This document shows positions 43,931-53,866 of a stretch of 64,000 nucleotides of DNA, in pieces. The translations under genes and the position numbers were made by a program. The stretch spans positions 992,001 through 1,056,000 of the forward strand of contig OX596346.1 of the NCBI GenBank assembly GCA_951394405.1, in the 5' to 3' direction. The stretch is from Coprinellus micaceus (lineage: Eukaryota > Basidiomycota > Agaricomycetes > Agaricales > Psathyrellaceae). The notes beneath the pieces were generated by a model. That model did not search any database. It was given only the letters and a program-made list of their open reading frames with translations, and was not told where the DNA came from. Within the stretch, counting starts at the first letter, position 1, and each line of letters opens with the position of its first letter.

Positions 43931-46163
43931 ATGGAACCGGACTTCAGCAGCATGCAAGCCTCGGGCAGCCGGCTCGACGTCTTCACTGGCGCCCAGGGTT
44001 TCCACGTCAACGATCTGAGGTTTATCCAAGCCCAGAGCTTTCACCACCACACATACAGTTCAAGTACGAGGCAGTCTGCTGGTAGGTTCGACACTCTGTG
44101 TGCTGAGCAATTCACTGACACTTGGTGGGCGATAGAACTTTCGGAACTCCTTCAACCGTTGGATGAAGCGTCACACAAGAGGAATAGGAAGGTGGCACCT
44201 CCTGACTCGGCGTGCTTGACCGGGACGAGAGAGCCCTTGTTCCGTGAACTCGGGTTGTGGGTTAGGGATGGGACTATGGTGGTACAACAACCACTTCAGT
44301 ACCCCAGAAGGCGCGATCCCCCAGCGAAGAAGCCCATATGCTGGATGTACGGCCCGTTTGGATGTGGCAAGTCAGCCGTGGCCCAGAGTCTTGCAGAGGA
44401 GTACGGGCGCAAAGGCAGACTAGCAGCCGCGTTCTTCTTCTTCCGGAATGCTGGAGACAGGTCGAGCATCACCCGCTTCGCCACCACCCTCGCACACCAG
44501 ATCGCCTTGAACGTCCCTGGAGCTCAGGAGCACATCCAACGCGCTGTCATACGGGAGCCGGGTCTAGTCGAGCCGTCCCGTTCGCTGGACTCACAGCTCG
44601 ATGACCTCGTGTACGGGCCCCTACTTGCAAGCCTAGCGGAAGGGGCGGTGCCGAAAGCTGACCCGTACCTGCTCATTGTCGACGGGCTGGACGAGTGCAT
44701 GGCCAAGGAGGGGATCACAACCTTCATCGACTCCTCCGTCCAGTTCTTCTCTCGTAATCCCGACATCCCCCTCCGCCTCTTCATCGCCAGCAGAGTCGAA
44801 GAACACATCAGGACGCACGTCGAAGACGGCACCGCAACAATCCACCTCGCCGACTTGGCCTATCGATCGAGTCGCGCGGACATCAGGCGCTACATGTCCA
44901 CTTTCTTCACGGAGGCTAAAAAGCATGACAGGGCTCTGCAAGCATTGGGTGAGCTTTGGCCTGTGCCCGAAGATATGGACCAACTCGTCGACTACTGCGA
45001 TGGGTCGTTTATCTTCGGTTCGACTTTAGCAAGGTTTATCCTGCACGGACTTGGTGAACGCGACCCGCGGACACCGATGGAGAGGTTACCCCTCGCCCTC
45101 AAGGTCACGCCAGGGATTGATGGCGTCTACGCGGAGATCCTTTCGTCTGCTCGACATCTTCCCCACTTCCACATTATCATCCCAACGATTGCCTGCGTAT
45201 TTACCCCCTTGTCAGTATCTGCCATGGCGGCGCTACTGGGGCTCTCTACGTACGAGATTATCCGCGTAGTGGTTGCCCTCCAGGCTATTCTTCACGTCCC
45301 CGGACGGGATGACGAACCTGTGACGGTTTTCCATACCTCCTTTCGCGAATTTCTCCTGGACGAAAGTCGCTCGGGTGACCACTATTCTCCCCCATCCCAC
45401 CACACGTACCTCATGCACCGCTGTCTGGATCTCCTCTTCGGTACCGAGCCTACGGCCAACACCGAGTGCTGCAAGTACGCCATGATATATTGGGGTGCAC
45501 ATCTTGAGACAGGGGTGCGTTTGGACAGTGAATTCGACCTGGCTGCCCTCCAAAGCGACCAGCCATACAACCCTGTTGACCGAGGACAATGGGCGAGGCG
45601 CAATTTTAAGAGTCGGCGAGGCGAGGGAAGACCTCTCAGGTTCATCCTGTCGACTCCCGAGGTGTCCACCATGACCCAGAACATGGCAGCCCCGTTCCGG
45701 CTGTTCTCGTTACAAAAGGTACGCTCGCCAGTCGCAATCCCATCGCTCTATGTATCTGTGTACCAGGCGGAAACTCACAAACCATTATCTATTCCTTCAT
45801 GTCATTTCAGTTCAACGGTGTGTATTACCGGGACAACCTCAACCCCACCCGATGGTCGTGGTATCGCCCACCTGGGAGCGGGAGTATTCGTTCATTGAAG
45901 TGTTTGCACGTATCCTCGTTCGGTGATGTTGTCCAGGTACGACATTCGTGGTTAATCGCATCTCGACAATGTTGGCTCACTTGAGCATATGATAGGGACT
46001 CCGCATACTCAGATTCGAGGGCACCGCAAGCACCAACGGCTTTGACCTGACAATGAGACGGGGAAACGGTGTGTGTCTATTCGTGAAATGGACGCGGATG
46101 GCGCAGGATCGTCGCGGAACCCAGTTCGAGGTTCGCATCGAAGACCGGGTCGATTCCGATTGA
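43931..46163 (+). CDS. NACHT-domain STAND NTPase (mushroom NLR-like)
   Basis: Four exons, 43931-44081, 44136-45718, 45811-45936 and 45996-46163, encode 675 residues. The linker before the NTPase has PDSACLTGTREPLFREL (residues 73-89), usual in mushroom NWD2-type proteins. Walker A is GPFGCGKS (123-130) and Walker B LLIVDGLDE (about 245). A winged-helix-like region follows (FTPLSVSAMAALLGLSTYEI) and then FHTSFREFLLD. The first 50 residues form a short variable N-terminus with no known effector domain. No WD40, ankyrin or TPR repeats follow; the protein ends about 100 residues after the conserved part. STAND NTPases act as signal switches, often in non-self recognition in fungi. That role is inferred for this gene. 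Confidence 0.85.
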
Positions 46164-47337
46164 TCATGGCTGTTATTACTCAATAAGCCCCAAATCGTAG
46201 CGGCGCGGCTCGGCAGCGCCAGTCCCCGACTCACAAAGTTGATGTTTGAACAAAGCACCGGCGGCTCTTTTCGCGGAGCAAAGGAATCTAGGGTCATCCC
46301 GCAGAAGTGTACCTTCAAATGTCTTCAACGTTCGCGTTCTTGAAATAGACAGAACCGGTCAGACTTAGGTGAGGGAAGGTCCCCTCGACTGAACGCGAAG
46401 GGAAGGGGTGCGTCAGTCGCGAGTCGGTACGTGCGGTAGAAACCTTTGCCTTCAGAAACCACATATCATCATCAATTTGTCCCACTCATTCTGCATATTC
46501 GTGTTCTGTACACCAACAGAAACACATATTCCCCAGTCTTTTTTTTACATCAGAGATCTGTAGATACAGTTATTCGAATTTGGATGGCCTGCCTCAGTCC
46601 CCATCCCACATAACACCACGAGTGCGCCGCTTCGGTCTGCAACAAGTTATCACAGTAACCCTCGTCTGAGAAGAGAACGCCCCGAGTGGAGGATCTCGTC
46701 CGGCGAAAGGCATCTGAAAGGCGTCACCATCTCGGGCATAGGGATATCTTGGGTTTAGCATGTGGGGTCGTAGAAGGTCGGATATTGCTCAAAGTCGTGA
46801 GGCTGCCAAGTAAGAGAGGGCAGTCCTCCTGATAAAGGACACGGGTGACGTGCGAAGGTCGTTTCAACAGGGGAAACATGAAGACGAAGGAAGGGGACGG
46901 TGTCAAAAGGGGCGACGGGACAGAGAACTTCGGGGGGATGCGCAGCACGGGGAGTGGAGGGAGCGAGGGTTGAGAATGAAGACTGACGCCATTTGCTCCG
47001 CAGGAGATAAGATGAGATGAGATGTGACAACATTCTCACGGCCTGTAGTTCAAGTGACGGACGAGCATAGACCGTTTCCTGGGTACAGAACCCTCCCCCA
47101 CTTTGTGGAGTCGGGGAATTTAGTTAATCGGAGCTCTTGAGAGTACCCTCATCAAATGGGTGACAACACTTACCTACCTCACTGAAGGCTTTTTATGCGC
47201 CCAAGGTCCATGATCAACGTTCACCCAACCACATCCCGCCTCAAAAGTCACACTCCCTTCGCCATGGCTGACAGCGCTCCCCGGGCTCTCAATGTACTAT
47301 GTTATATGTGTCCTAGCCGCCTTGTGAGCCAATCTCT
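46164..47337. other. Intergenic
   Basis: Contains the likely 3' UTR of the NACHT gene. No other gene is supported; open frames are short and lack motifs. Confidence 0.4.
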
Positions 47338-47598
47338 AGGTTCCGGGTCGAGACGACGAGCCCGTGACCGTCTTCCATATCTCAGTGCGCGACTTGCTCA
47401 CGGATGAAGCCCGTTCGGAGGAGTTCCATTCCCCTCTAATCTCATCCTATCTACCCTCCACATCGGTTTATGGGCGTACCCTTCGGCGCTGAGCCTACCA
47501 ACAGCACCGAATGCTGGAAGTATTAATGTCTAGGTATGAAGTCGCCACACACCCTGAGCATGGCAGCCGCAGTTCGACTATTTTTGTCGCAGAAAATG
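47338..47598 (+). pseudogene. Decayed fragment of a NACHT gene related to the one at 43931
   Basis: In shifting frames it reads DDEPVTVFHISVRDLLTDE (compare DDEPVTVFHTSFREFLLDE in the intact gene), then a degraded stretch, then SMAAAVRLFLSQK (compare NMAAPFRLFSLQK), again followed by a GT donor-like site. The order matches the intact gene, but about 150-200 bp of the middle are missing and stops intervene. It is a partial duplicate in decay. Confidence 0.75.
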
Positions 47599-48484
47599 AG
47601 TATATCGCGCGTAGTTCCCTGTATCTTTTGATGGCCCAATGCTGAATTTTCTGTGTTATCCTGGTTACACGGTGTGTATTCCTGAGTCTATGGATCTGCT
47701 AGGTTGTCGTTTGCGATCGTAGGCCTGTGTGAGAGACCCACAGGTGAGCAAAGGTTCTCACTCTTCGAGAATAAACCGCGTGGTGCGAACGCGCACAGAT
47801 GCGGTATATGGGCGACAGCCGTGAGGCTGTTTGCCCGACCTGGCATCCCTGGTCCGAGAAACCAGCCCGAGATGAGCTGCGATTCCTACGATGAATAACA
47901 ACACAATATCTCGAGTGTACCCTGCCCACGAGTCCCATGCGTTCCAGCGCTTCCTTATGTACTTTGGAATACGGAAAAGTGTGCACTCGTCTCGCTTTGA
48001 AGGGGGGCGGAAAATGACCACCATGGCAGAAGTAGTACCGAATCTCAACTGGTCTTACCGGATAAACGACGTAGTTTGGAGGGAGATAGAAGCGACCCCG
48101 AGTGGCAAGGTCAACTGAAGTTCTCAGTGTTAGGTGGTCCATGTGTGAACTACGGAAAGCGGTGGACCCCGCGGCGCACAGGTGCAGGTGAATCATGGTG
48201 TGGCAGGCGGCGGGGGGAACTGTTGACCTCGCAAAGGCTTTCAATCGGGTCCGCGCAACCACAAGTTCAAGTCTGGATTTAACGAGGAAGTAACAGCGTC
48301 AAGTGCAAGGGGCTACAATATGTCGCGGTTGTAGGGCGGGACGAATGGCTATTGTCAAGATTCGTGACCAGCTATTCATTTCACCTTGTCCAACGGCAGC
48401 CGGACCCGAGTCTAGTAAATACCATAGCCCCCCTTAGAATTTGTCAGACTCGGAGGCGGAGATGAGAGTAACGTCGGAAGCGGT
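47599..48484. other. No supported gene
   Basis: Overlapping frames on both strands (for example minus 47699-48262) have no clear domain. A weak resemblance of ECTLFRIPKYI on the minus strand to BTB/POZ proteins was not enough for a call. Confidence 0.35.
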
Positions 48485-50239
48485 TCACTGCTGCCACTCG
48501 ACCCGTCCGATAAGCCGTCGGTTTTGGGCCTCGTCCACAGAGCTCCCATTCGGAGGGGAGAGGAAGCCGATCAAAGATAGCGTGTCCAGCCCGCAGTCGT
48601 CGATGCCGTACTTGGGAGACAGAATCTGGCGCCTTGAGAGGGCATCGATGAAGGCTTCAAGAATGGAATCGCATTTTGGCCCGGGTGATGTCCTGCTTGA
48701 GCCTGGCACTCCGATTGGTTTGACGATGTCGACTCCGACATGGCGCAGCGACGGAAAGGGGAAGGAGCCACTGTCGGTGTAAAGAAGTGGAAGGAACTTG
48801 AGTGCCTGGCGGGGGCTCAAATTTAGTTGAGATATATGCGAACACTCGGACAGGAATTGCCAGAATGAGTCGGCGTAGTCCTCATCGTCGAGGAACCCAC
48901 AGACATCCAGTTCGTCCAGTGACCAACCGATCGCCTGTTGTAGGTCCTTGGGGTGTCGCGCGAGCCGAAGTGGGTGCCATCTTTCCGGGCTGATAAAAGA
49001 TCCTGTTCCTGAATCGAGGAGCCCGAGGCGAATGACTGTGAACGGCGAACGTTGTGGGGTGTCTTGTGTCCAATTCGCCATCGTGATTCCATATATGCCC
49101 TCGATTGCAGCCAAGGGTGGAAGACCGAAGATAAGGAGGTGTGGTGCGAATGACTGTTTGGAAGGTAGCTTTAGGCGGATGGCCTCGGGAGGTTCACGCG
49201 CATCAGCAAGTGCTCTGAGCACATCCGCTCCGGCTTGCCTTGAGTCTTCGTGGTGGGAGAGCTCACATACGAAGGCGGTGTCTAGAATCAACGCTGACAA
49301 TCTGGTATGCGATAGAGTAGTGACGAGGGAGTGTGGGTCACCCCTCAAGCCGAGATGTGAAAGGTGTGGGAGGGGTACTGGAGGGAAGGTGGTCCCGTGC
49401 AGAGGTTCCAGCGGAGATTCGAAGTCCAGGCGTAGTTGCTCAAGTTGAGGCATCTTCCTGAAAACGTCCAAGAATGAGGGGACGCTAACATCATGGTGAA
49501 TAGACATGTACAGGGTTGTAAGAATCGGGGACTGCGAAAGGATTGGCGTCGTCAACGGGATAGAGCATCCCAGTACGGTGAGCGAGTGCAGATCTGGATT
49601 TTCGTTCACGAATGATGGGTGCTTTGCGATGAGCGCACCTGCTGAGGAATAGCTTGATTCGGATGTTCCGTGGCTAAGAACGGCGACCTGGAGGTCGTGT
49701 AGGCGTTCAGGGCGAGTAATTTCGAGCAAATCGGATAGAAGATAAATGTCACCCTCAACTGCAAGTTTGTCGATAACTTTAGCTTCGGAAAGGACTCGCT
49801 TCAGGACGCCGAAAGCCTTCAGCCTCTCCGGTCGGGGGCCCGATGTCATCGCCAGCGTGCCTCTGACGCACACCGAGATTGGGTATTGAAGTGCGTATTT
49901 CACCTGGAATTCAACCCGTCTGGGATCGGTATTCATCCCAACGTCGATATCAGCCCATAGGCAAGGACAGTCAAGCGCGAACTTCCTCCACGAACGGGAA
50001 ACGTGTCCCAGCACTCCCATAAATCCCTTCACCCTGAGGCGGTCAGGCAAATCTCCGACATACTTCTCGGGGTCACGATGGGACGTCGCCAGGAGGAGGA
50101 TTTCACAAAGGATTTCTGGTGGGATCGCTGAAATAGGTGAGAAATCGTTTCTCTGCTGCTTAAGTTCCAGTAACTCGCGCTCTAGAAGCACGATGCGGCT
50201 GTCGATGTGCTCTTGGGCCGTCCGTCTCGATGCCGCCAT
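48485..50239 (-). CDS. F-box protein with leucine-rich C-terminal region
   Basis: A single exon of 584 residues from an ATG at 50239. Residues of about 10-32 form a short coiled coil (SRIVLLERELLELKQQ), followed at once by the F-box (ISAIPPEILCEILLLA, then VSRSWRKFALDCPCLWADI, about 36-95). This coil-plus-F-box start is common in mushroom F-box proteins. The remainder has irregular leucine-rich segments (LHSLTVLGCSIPL, LEQLRLDFESPL, LSHLGLRGD, LSALILDTAF, LDELDVCGFL). It probably joins SCF ubiquitin ligases through Skp1; the substrate is unknown. It is not close to the tandem pair at 16.5-20.4 kb. Confidence 0.82.
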   Translation of the reverse strand: MAASRRTAQEHIDSRIVLLERELLELKQQRNDFSPISAIPPEILCEILLLATSHRDPEKYVGDLPDRLRVKGFMGVLGHVSRSWRKFALDCPCLWADIDVGMNTDPRRVEFQVKYALQYPISVCVRGTLAMTSGPRPERLKAFGVLKRVLSEAKVIDKLAVEGDIYLLSDLLEITRPERLHDLQVAVLSHGTSESSYSSAGALIAKHPSFVNENPDLHSLTVLGCSIPLTTPILSQSPILTTLYMSIHHDVSVPSFLDVFRKMPQLEQLRLDFESPLEPLHGTTFPPVPLPHLSHLGLRGDPHSLVTTLSHTRLSALILDTAFVCELSHHEDSRQAGADVLRALADAREPPEAIRLKLPSKQSFAPHLLIFGLPPLAAIEGIYGITMANWTQDTPQRSPFTVIRLGLLDSGTGSFISPERWHPLRLARHPKDLQQAIGWSLDELDVCGFLDDEDYADSFWQFLSECSHISQLNLSPRQALKFLPLLYTDSGSFPFPSLRHVGVDIVKPIGVPGSSRTSPGPKCDSILEAFIDALSRRQILSPKYGIDDCGLDTLSLIGFLSPPNGSSVDEAQNRRLIGRVEWQQ

Positions 50240-50292
50240 TGTGAACTTGACGTTGGGCGGGGGTCCTTGGGCTTAAGGCTCGTCGAAGATCA

Positions 50293-50302
50293 ATATATAT
50301 AT
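50293..50302 (-). promoter_or_regulatory. Possible TATA box of the F-box gene at 48485-50239
   Basis: A run of alternating AT (atatatatat) lies about 55 bp upstream of the start codon on the coding strand. It would imply a very short leader. Confidence 0.35.
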
Positions 50303-50897
50303 GAGTCTCCCTTGTCGCTCTGATAGACTTGAAAGTACCGCCCAAAGACTTCCTAGCGAGAATCAGCGAAAATTGCATCGATAGTAGATATACCGAGTTC
50401 CGTGTACCTATCGATGTCACAGCGATTGAAAGCAAAGAAGATCGCGCCGTTGAACAGAGATCCTCTAAGTCAGGGGGCAAGTCTGTTGGCTTTGCAGTGC
50501 TTCTGGAACCGGGGTGTGGTAACGCTCGAGGGTGTAGATGCAAGTAGAGGTCAAGAGTCACGAATCACGATAGACGCCCATCGCTGCTGCAGCTGGCAGC
50601 TGACCGTCACGTCACATGGGCTGGGCGTCGACCACGGTCACGATGGTCGTTCTGGGCGTCGTGTCCAGTAGGATCTCTTGTTCTCTCCCAAGGCCCGGAG
50701 AAATATCTAGTGAGGACGTAGACTGCCACATCAGCGTTATCAGCGCAACGTTGATCAGAAGGTCAGCGTGGTCATTGGGGGAACGCAGTGCTCGTCGCCG
50801 TTGCCATCAGTTTTGTCAGACTACACCTTGACCATCGTCTACCACCTCCTCATTCCCCTTGTCACCCCCTACATACGCGACATCGAACGTATTCGAA
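50303..50897. other. Intergenic between divergent genes
   Basis: No gene supported. Likely promoter of the PBDC1 homologue. A CT-rich leader (accacctcctcattccccttg) precedes its start codon. Confidence 0.4.
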
Positions 50898-52515
50898 ATG
50901 GCCGGAAAGTTTGACCCCAACAACGCCCAGAACCTGATTGAGGTTCGTCTCGGTCGCTGTTTCTGAAGAAGGGATAACCCTGACTTCATGGCGTCGTCGG
51001 TGTAGATCGAGAAACAGTGAGTTCCCTGCTCGCATCTAGGAGATGAGGGGAGGAGTGGAAGTTATCGACGAGCCTCTGACTGCTACGTCAATCTACCACC
51101 CTTGAAGGTTCGCCGTGAAGGCTGTCGAGCAGGCCCAGGTGAGTTCGCCCCGCTTTTACCGACCACAATGCTACTAATGTCGCCCGAATCTCCTTTGCTT
51201 GCTGCTGCATCTTAGACTTACTGGAACTTGTTGGAGAAAGTCAACCCTCAGGAACTCAAGTTGACCAAGTACGCATCCAAGCGCTCGGCGTTCATCCTGA
51301 TCCATTCTAACATATGCGGACGACACCTTCTCTCCCTCACGCTTCCTGCAACCTACATGAAAACACAAATTGCTGTTTATTGCAAACATCCATGGATGAA
51401 GAATTGATGATGAGATCTACGAAGACGCAATGACGACCTTCCCCGAATTCGCCGAGCCCCCTCACAGCAAGCTCGTCAAGCTCGACGAGGACTGGATGAA
51501 GTCTAACGACGGCAAGAAGAAATGGCGCGAGTTCATGGAGCGGTGAGCATCTATTCCGTGCAGTCATGGCTCGGGGACCGGCACAGAAAAGGCGGTCTCG
51601 AGATGTATCGCCTTACCCACTGCTCTGCTCGGGATCGAGGTTGGGGGCTGGAACCTGTCCTTCCAGCTGTGGCGCGGCCATGCTGGCCCGAGTGCGACCC
51701 ACCAGCGCTATCTTATCACCCTATATTGGCCTAGTGCCATACCAACGTGGGTCGGGTCCCTTGGTCCCTTCCCGGATGTTACTAGTCCTCTTGGCCGCAC
51801 CAATGAAAGGTTGGAAGGACGGACGCTGACGAACGTCTATCGTCCAGCTACAAGGAGAAAGTCAAGGACTACAACTTTGGGTGTCTCATCCGTACCGACG
51901 CCGAGGATGAGTACGGCGAGAAGAACACCATCTTTGGTGCGTATGCACCCTCCCCTTCACTTACCGTCTTGAAATGGATAGCTAACTCTAAACCCTCTTT
52001 GCATCCACCTTCAACCTTCCTTATCCTGCCTTCGCATGCTCCCATCTCATCCGGTTGTCATTACAATTGCGAACATCTGCATGGTTGGGGATTTGAAATG
52101 GAATGCAGTGACAAGGATACAGGTATGGCTGCCTCCTTATCCCGATTGATACGCATGCTGATGAACAATACCACCCTCCCCTCCGATCTAATTTAATCTA
52201 CTCAGTTCTACTGCATCGAGGTAAGATCATCCCAGCGTCCGCTCTCCTTCTCCGCTATGCACACCATGTGGCCCCTAGGCGGTCACTGACAGAACTCAAT
52301 CCATTGGATCCATTCTCATTTGCACCCTCCGTTCAAGTGATCTTGATAGAACAAACGCTAACTGTGAACCCGAACAGATCGCCCGAAACAAGCTTGGTCT
52401 GAACCAAAAGGCGCACGAGCTCGCTAAGGAGGAGGCCGCTAAAGAGAAGGCCAAGAAGGAGCGCGAGGAGAAGGAAAAGGAGAAAGAGAAGAAGAAGAAA
52501 GGAGGCAGGTCATGA
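50898..52515 (+). CDS. PBDC1: PBDC1 family protein
   Basis: Nine exons join in phase: 50898-50942, 51006-51016, 51108-51138, 51216-51268, 51402-51542, 51848-51936, 52109-52122, 52206-52220 and 52378-52515 (178 residues). Exons 2, 7 and 8 are only 11, 14 and 15 bp. Family marks are YWNLLEKVNPQELKLTKIDD (about residues 33-52), EFMERYKEKVKDYNFG and NTIFVTRIQFYCIEIARN. This domain is found across eukaryotes, including yeast YPL225W and human PBDC1. Recent yeast work, as I recall it, connects the family to chaperoning of translation factor eEF1A, while the older label is 'polysaccharide biosynthesis domain containing'. The C-terminal Lys/Glu-rich tail (about residues 150-175) is typical. It acts in the cytosol. 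Confidence 0.88.
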
Positions 52516-53329
52516 TCATCACCCCTCCCCGAAAGGTTGTGAGCGTCGTATAAAACGTTGGATTTGTTGGTGGGTCTTTCGCCGGTGACCTCCAGGGAAG
52601 AGATCTAGGATGCGTGGCTGATAGTTGAACTCAGATTCTTGTATACTTATTCCCACTTGGTTAAGGGAACGATGGCGTTGTAGTGATGATTTTCGGCCCT
52701 GGCCGTGGAGAGTGAAGGTTCAGACATTCAAAATTCAAGAGGTAGGAAGTGGAGTGTTAATCCGAAACTGAGTGCGCCGCCACGAACGTCTATAGCCTGC
52801 AACGCACGGCACGGTTCGGGACTCGCGATTTCCGATGAGTATTTTCATTGTTCGCGTCTGCTCCTGACAACACCATATTGGCCGCCCCTAGCTCCAGCGA
52901 ATCTCAACTTGCTCCTCCAGTGTCCGACTTTCAATGCCGTCCGTTCCCTCTCCCTTCTACAGGTCAATGTCCGTCCCCCTCCTGCTTGCCTGTGCGACAT
53001 TCACCTCAAGTCCCGCCCCCGACGTCATCGCGGCTTGGTATATGAGTGTCGCGGCGATAGCGGCTGCCACAGATGTCAGGAAATCGGTCAAAAAGGCAAT
53101 GGGCGCGACATATAGACGGTGATCATCACCATCCGACGGTCTCGTGGGCTCGGAGTTCGGGGAGGGCACGCACGAGTGTCGCGGGATGCGGAAGAGAATA
53201 TGAGGACTTTGACTCACAGAAGATGCTCGTGAGGAACCCCAGGGCGCTGGAGAAGCAGCCCACTGCGCACCACAGGTCATGCATGCTGCACTCGTATGAC
53301 ATTTGGGAGGCGATCATTATGGCAAGGGC
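52516..53329. other. Probably intergenic, with possible membrane-protein remnants on the minus strand
   Basis: Minus-strand frames at 53280-52957 and 53317-53126 contain hydrophobic stretches (VAPIAFLTDFLTSVAAAIAA and DLWCAVGCFSSALGFLTSIF). They may be exons of a decayed multi-pass membrane protein, but no chain with a start could be built. Confidence 0.3.
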
Positions 53330-53866
53330 TGTGTCGGCGTGTCGGAGAGTTCGTTGGGTTGGACGAAATTACGAGATGGGATTAGATATGCGTTCACAGA
53401 TGGGTCCGTCCAGATAGGTGGGTCGCATGTGCATAATGGAATTTGGAATCAGCATGATTCTGACGGACGATTACAGAAGATGCAACTAGACAAGGACGCA
53501 ATGGGAAGGCAAAGGAGAGCTCAACCCCCCAACCAATGACCGGCACCCAACTGTCCGCCGACTGGAGGGCATCCACATCACCTGACGCCCGTCAGAGGGT
53601 GTAAACTCTTGCGGGAACAGTAAAGTGGCACCCATGATGACAAACATACCTGTCCATATTCCTGTCAAAATGATGAAAGAGGTGAAATGCGCAAGAGAAC
53701 GCGCTAAGGGGTGGGTCGAGAGGGGTCGGCGGTTATAATGCATCCTAAAAGGTTGTTCTCTTGTCAGCACTGGTTCTTCCCAGGGAAAGCCCCTCGAAAT
53801 TCCGGATTCCAGTTGTCGAGATGCCGGAAATGGGGCGCAGGGACGAAAGGCCGAAGACACCGTCAA
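53330..53866 (-). pseudogene. Remnant of a multi-pass membrane protein (DUF6534-like C-terminal part)
   Basis: On the minus strand a hydrophobic segment TSFIILTGIWTGMFVIMGAT follows a polar RRPLSTHPLARSLAHF stretch. Further on FHYAHATHLSGRTHL ends in a stop, while VNAYLIPSRNFVQPNEL continues in another frame. This order resembles the C-terminal end of mushroom DUF6533/DUF6534 membrane proteins, where a G-R-x-Y-x-N-x-x-L motif is usual; the frame switch falls within that motif. This is recognition by pattern only, and the family assignment is weak. Confidence 0.3.

Noticed and set aside
47699..48262. 187-codon minus frame with a BTB-like phrase (ECTLFRIPKYI in an overlapping frame)
   Set aside because: The resemblance is limited to one short phrase, the frames conflict and no splice chain could be built.
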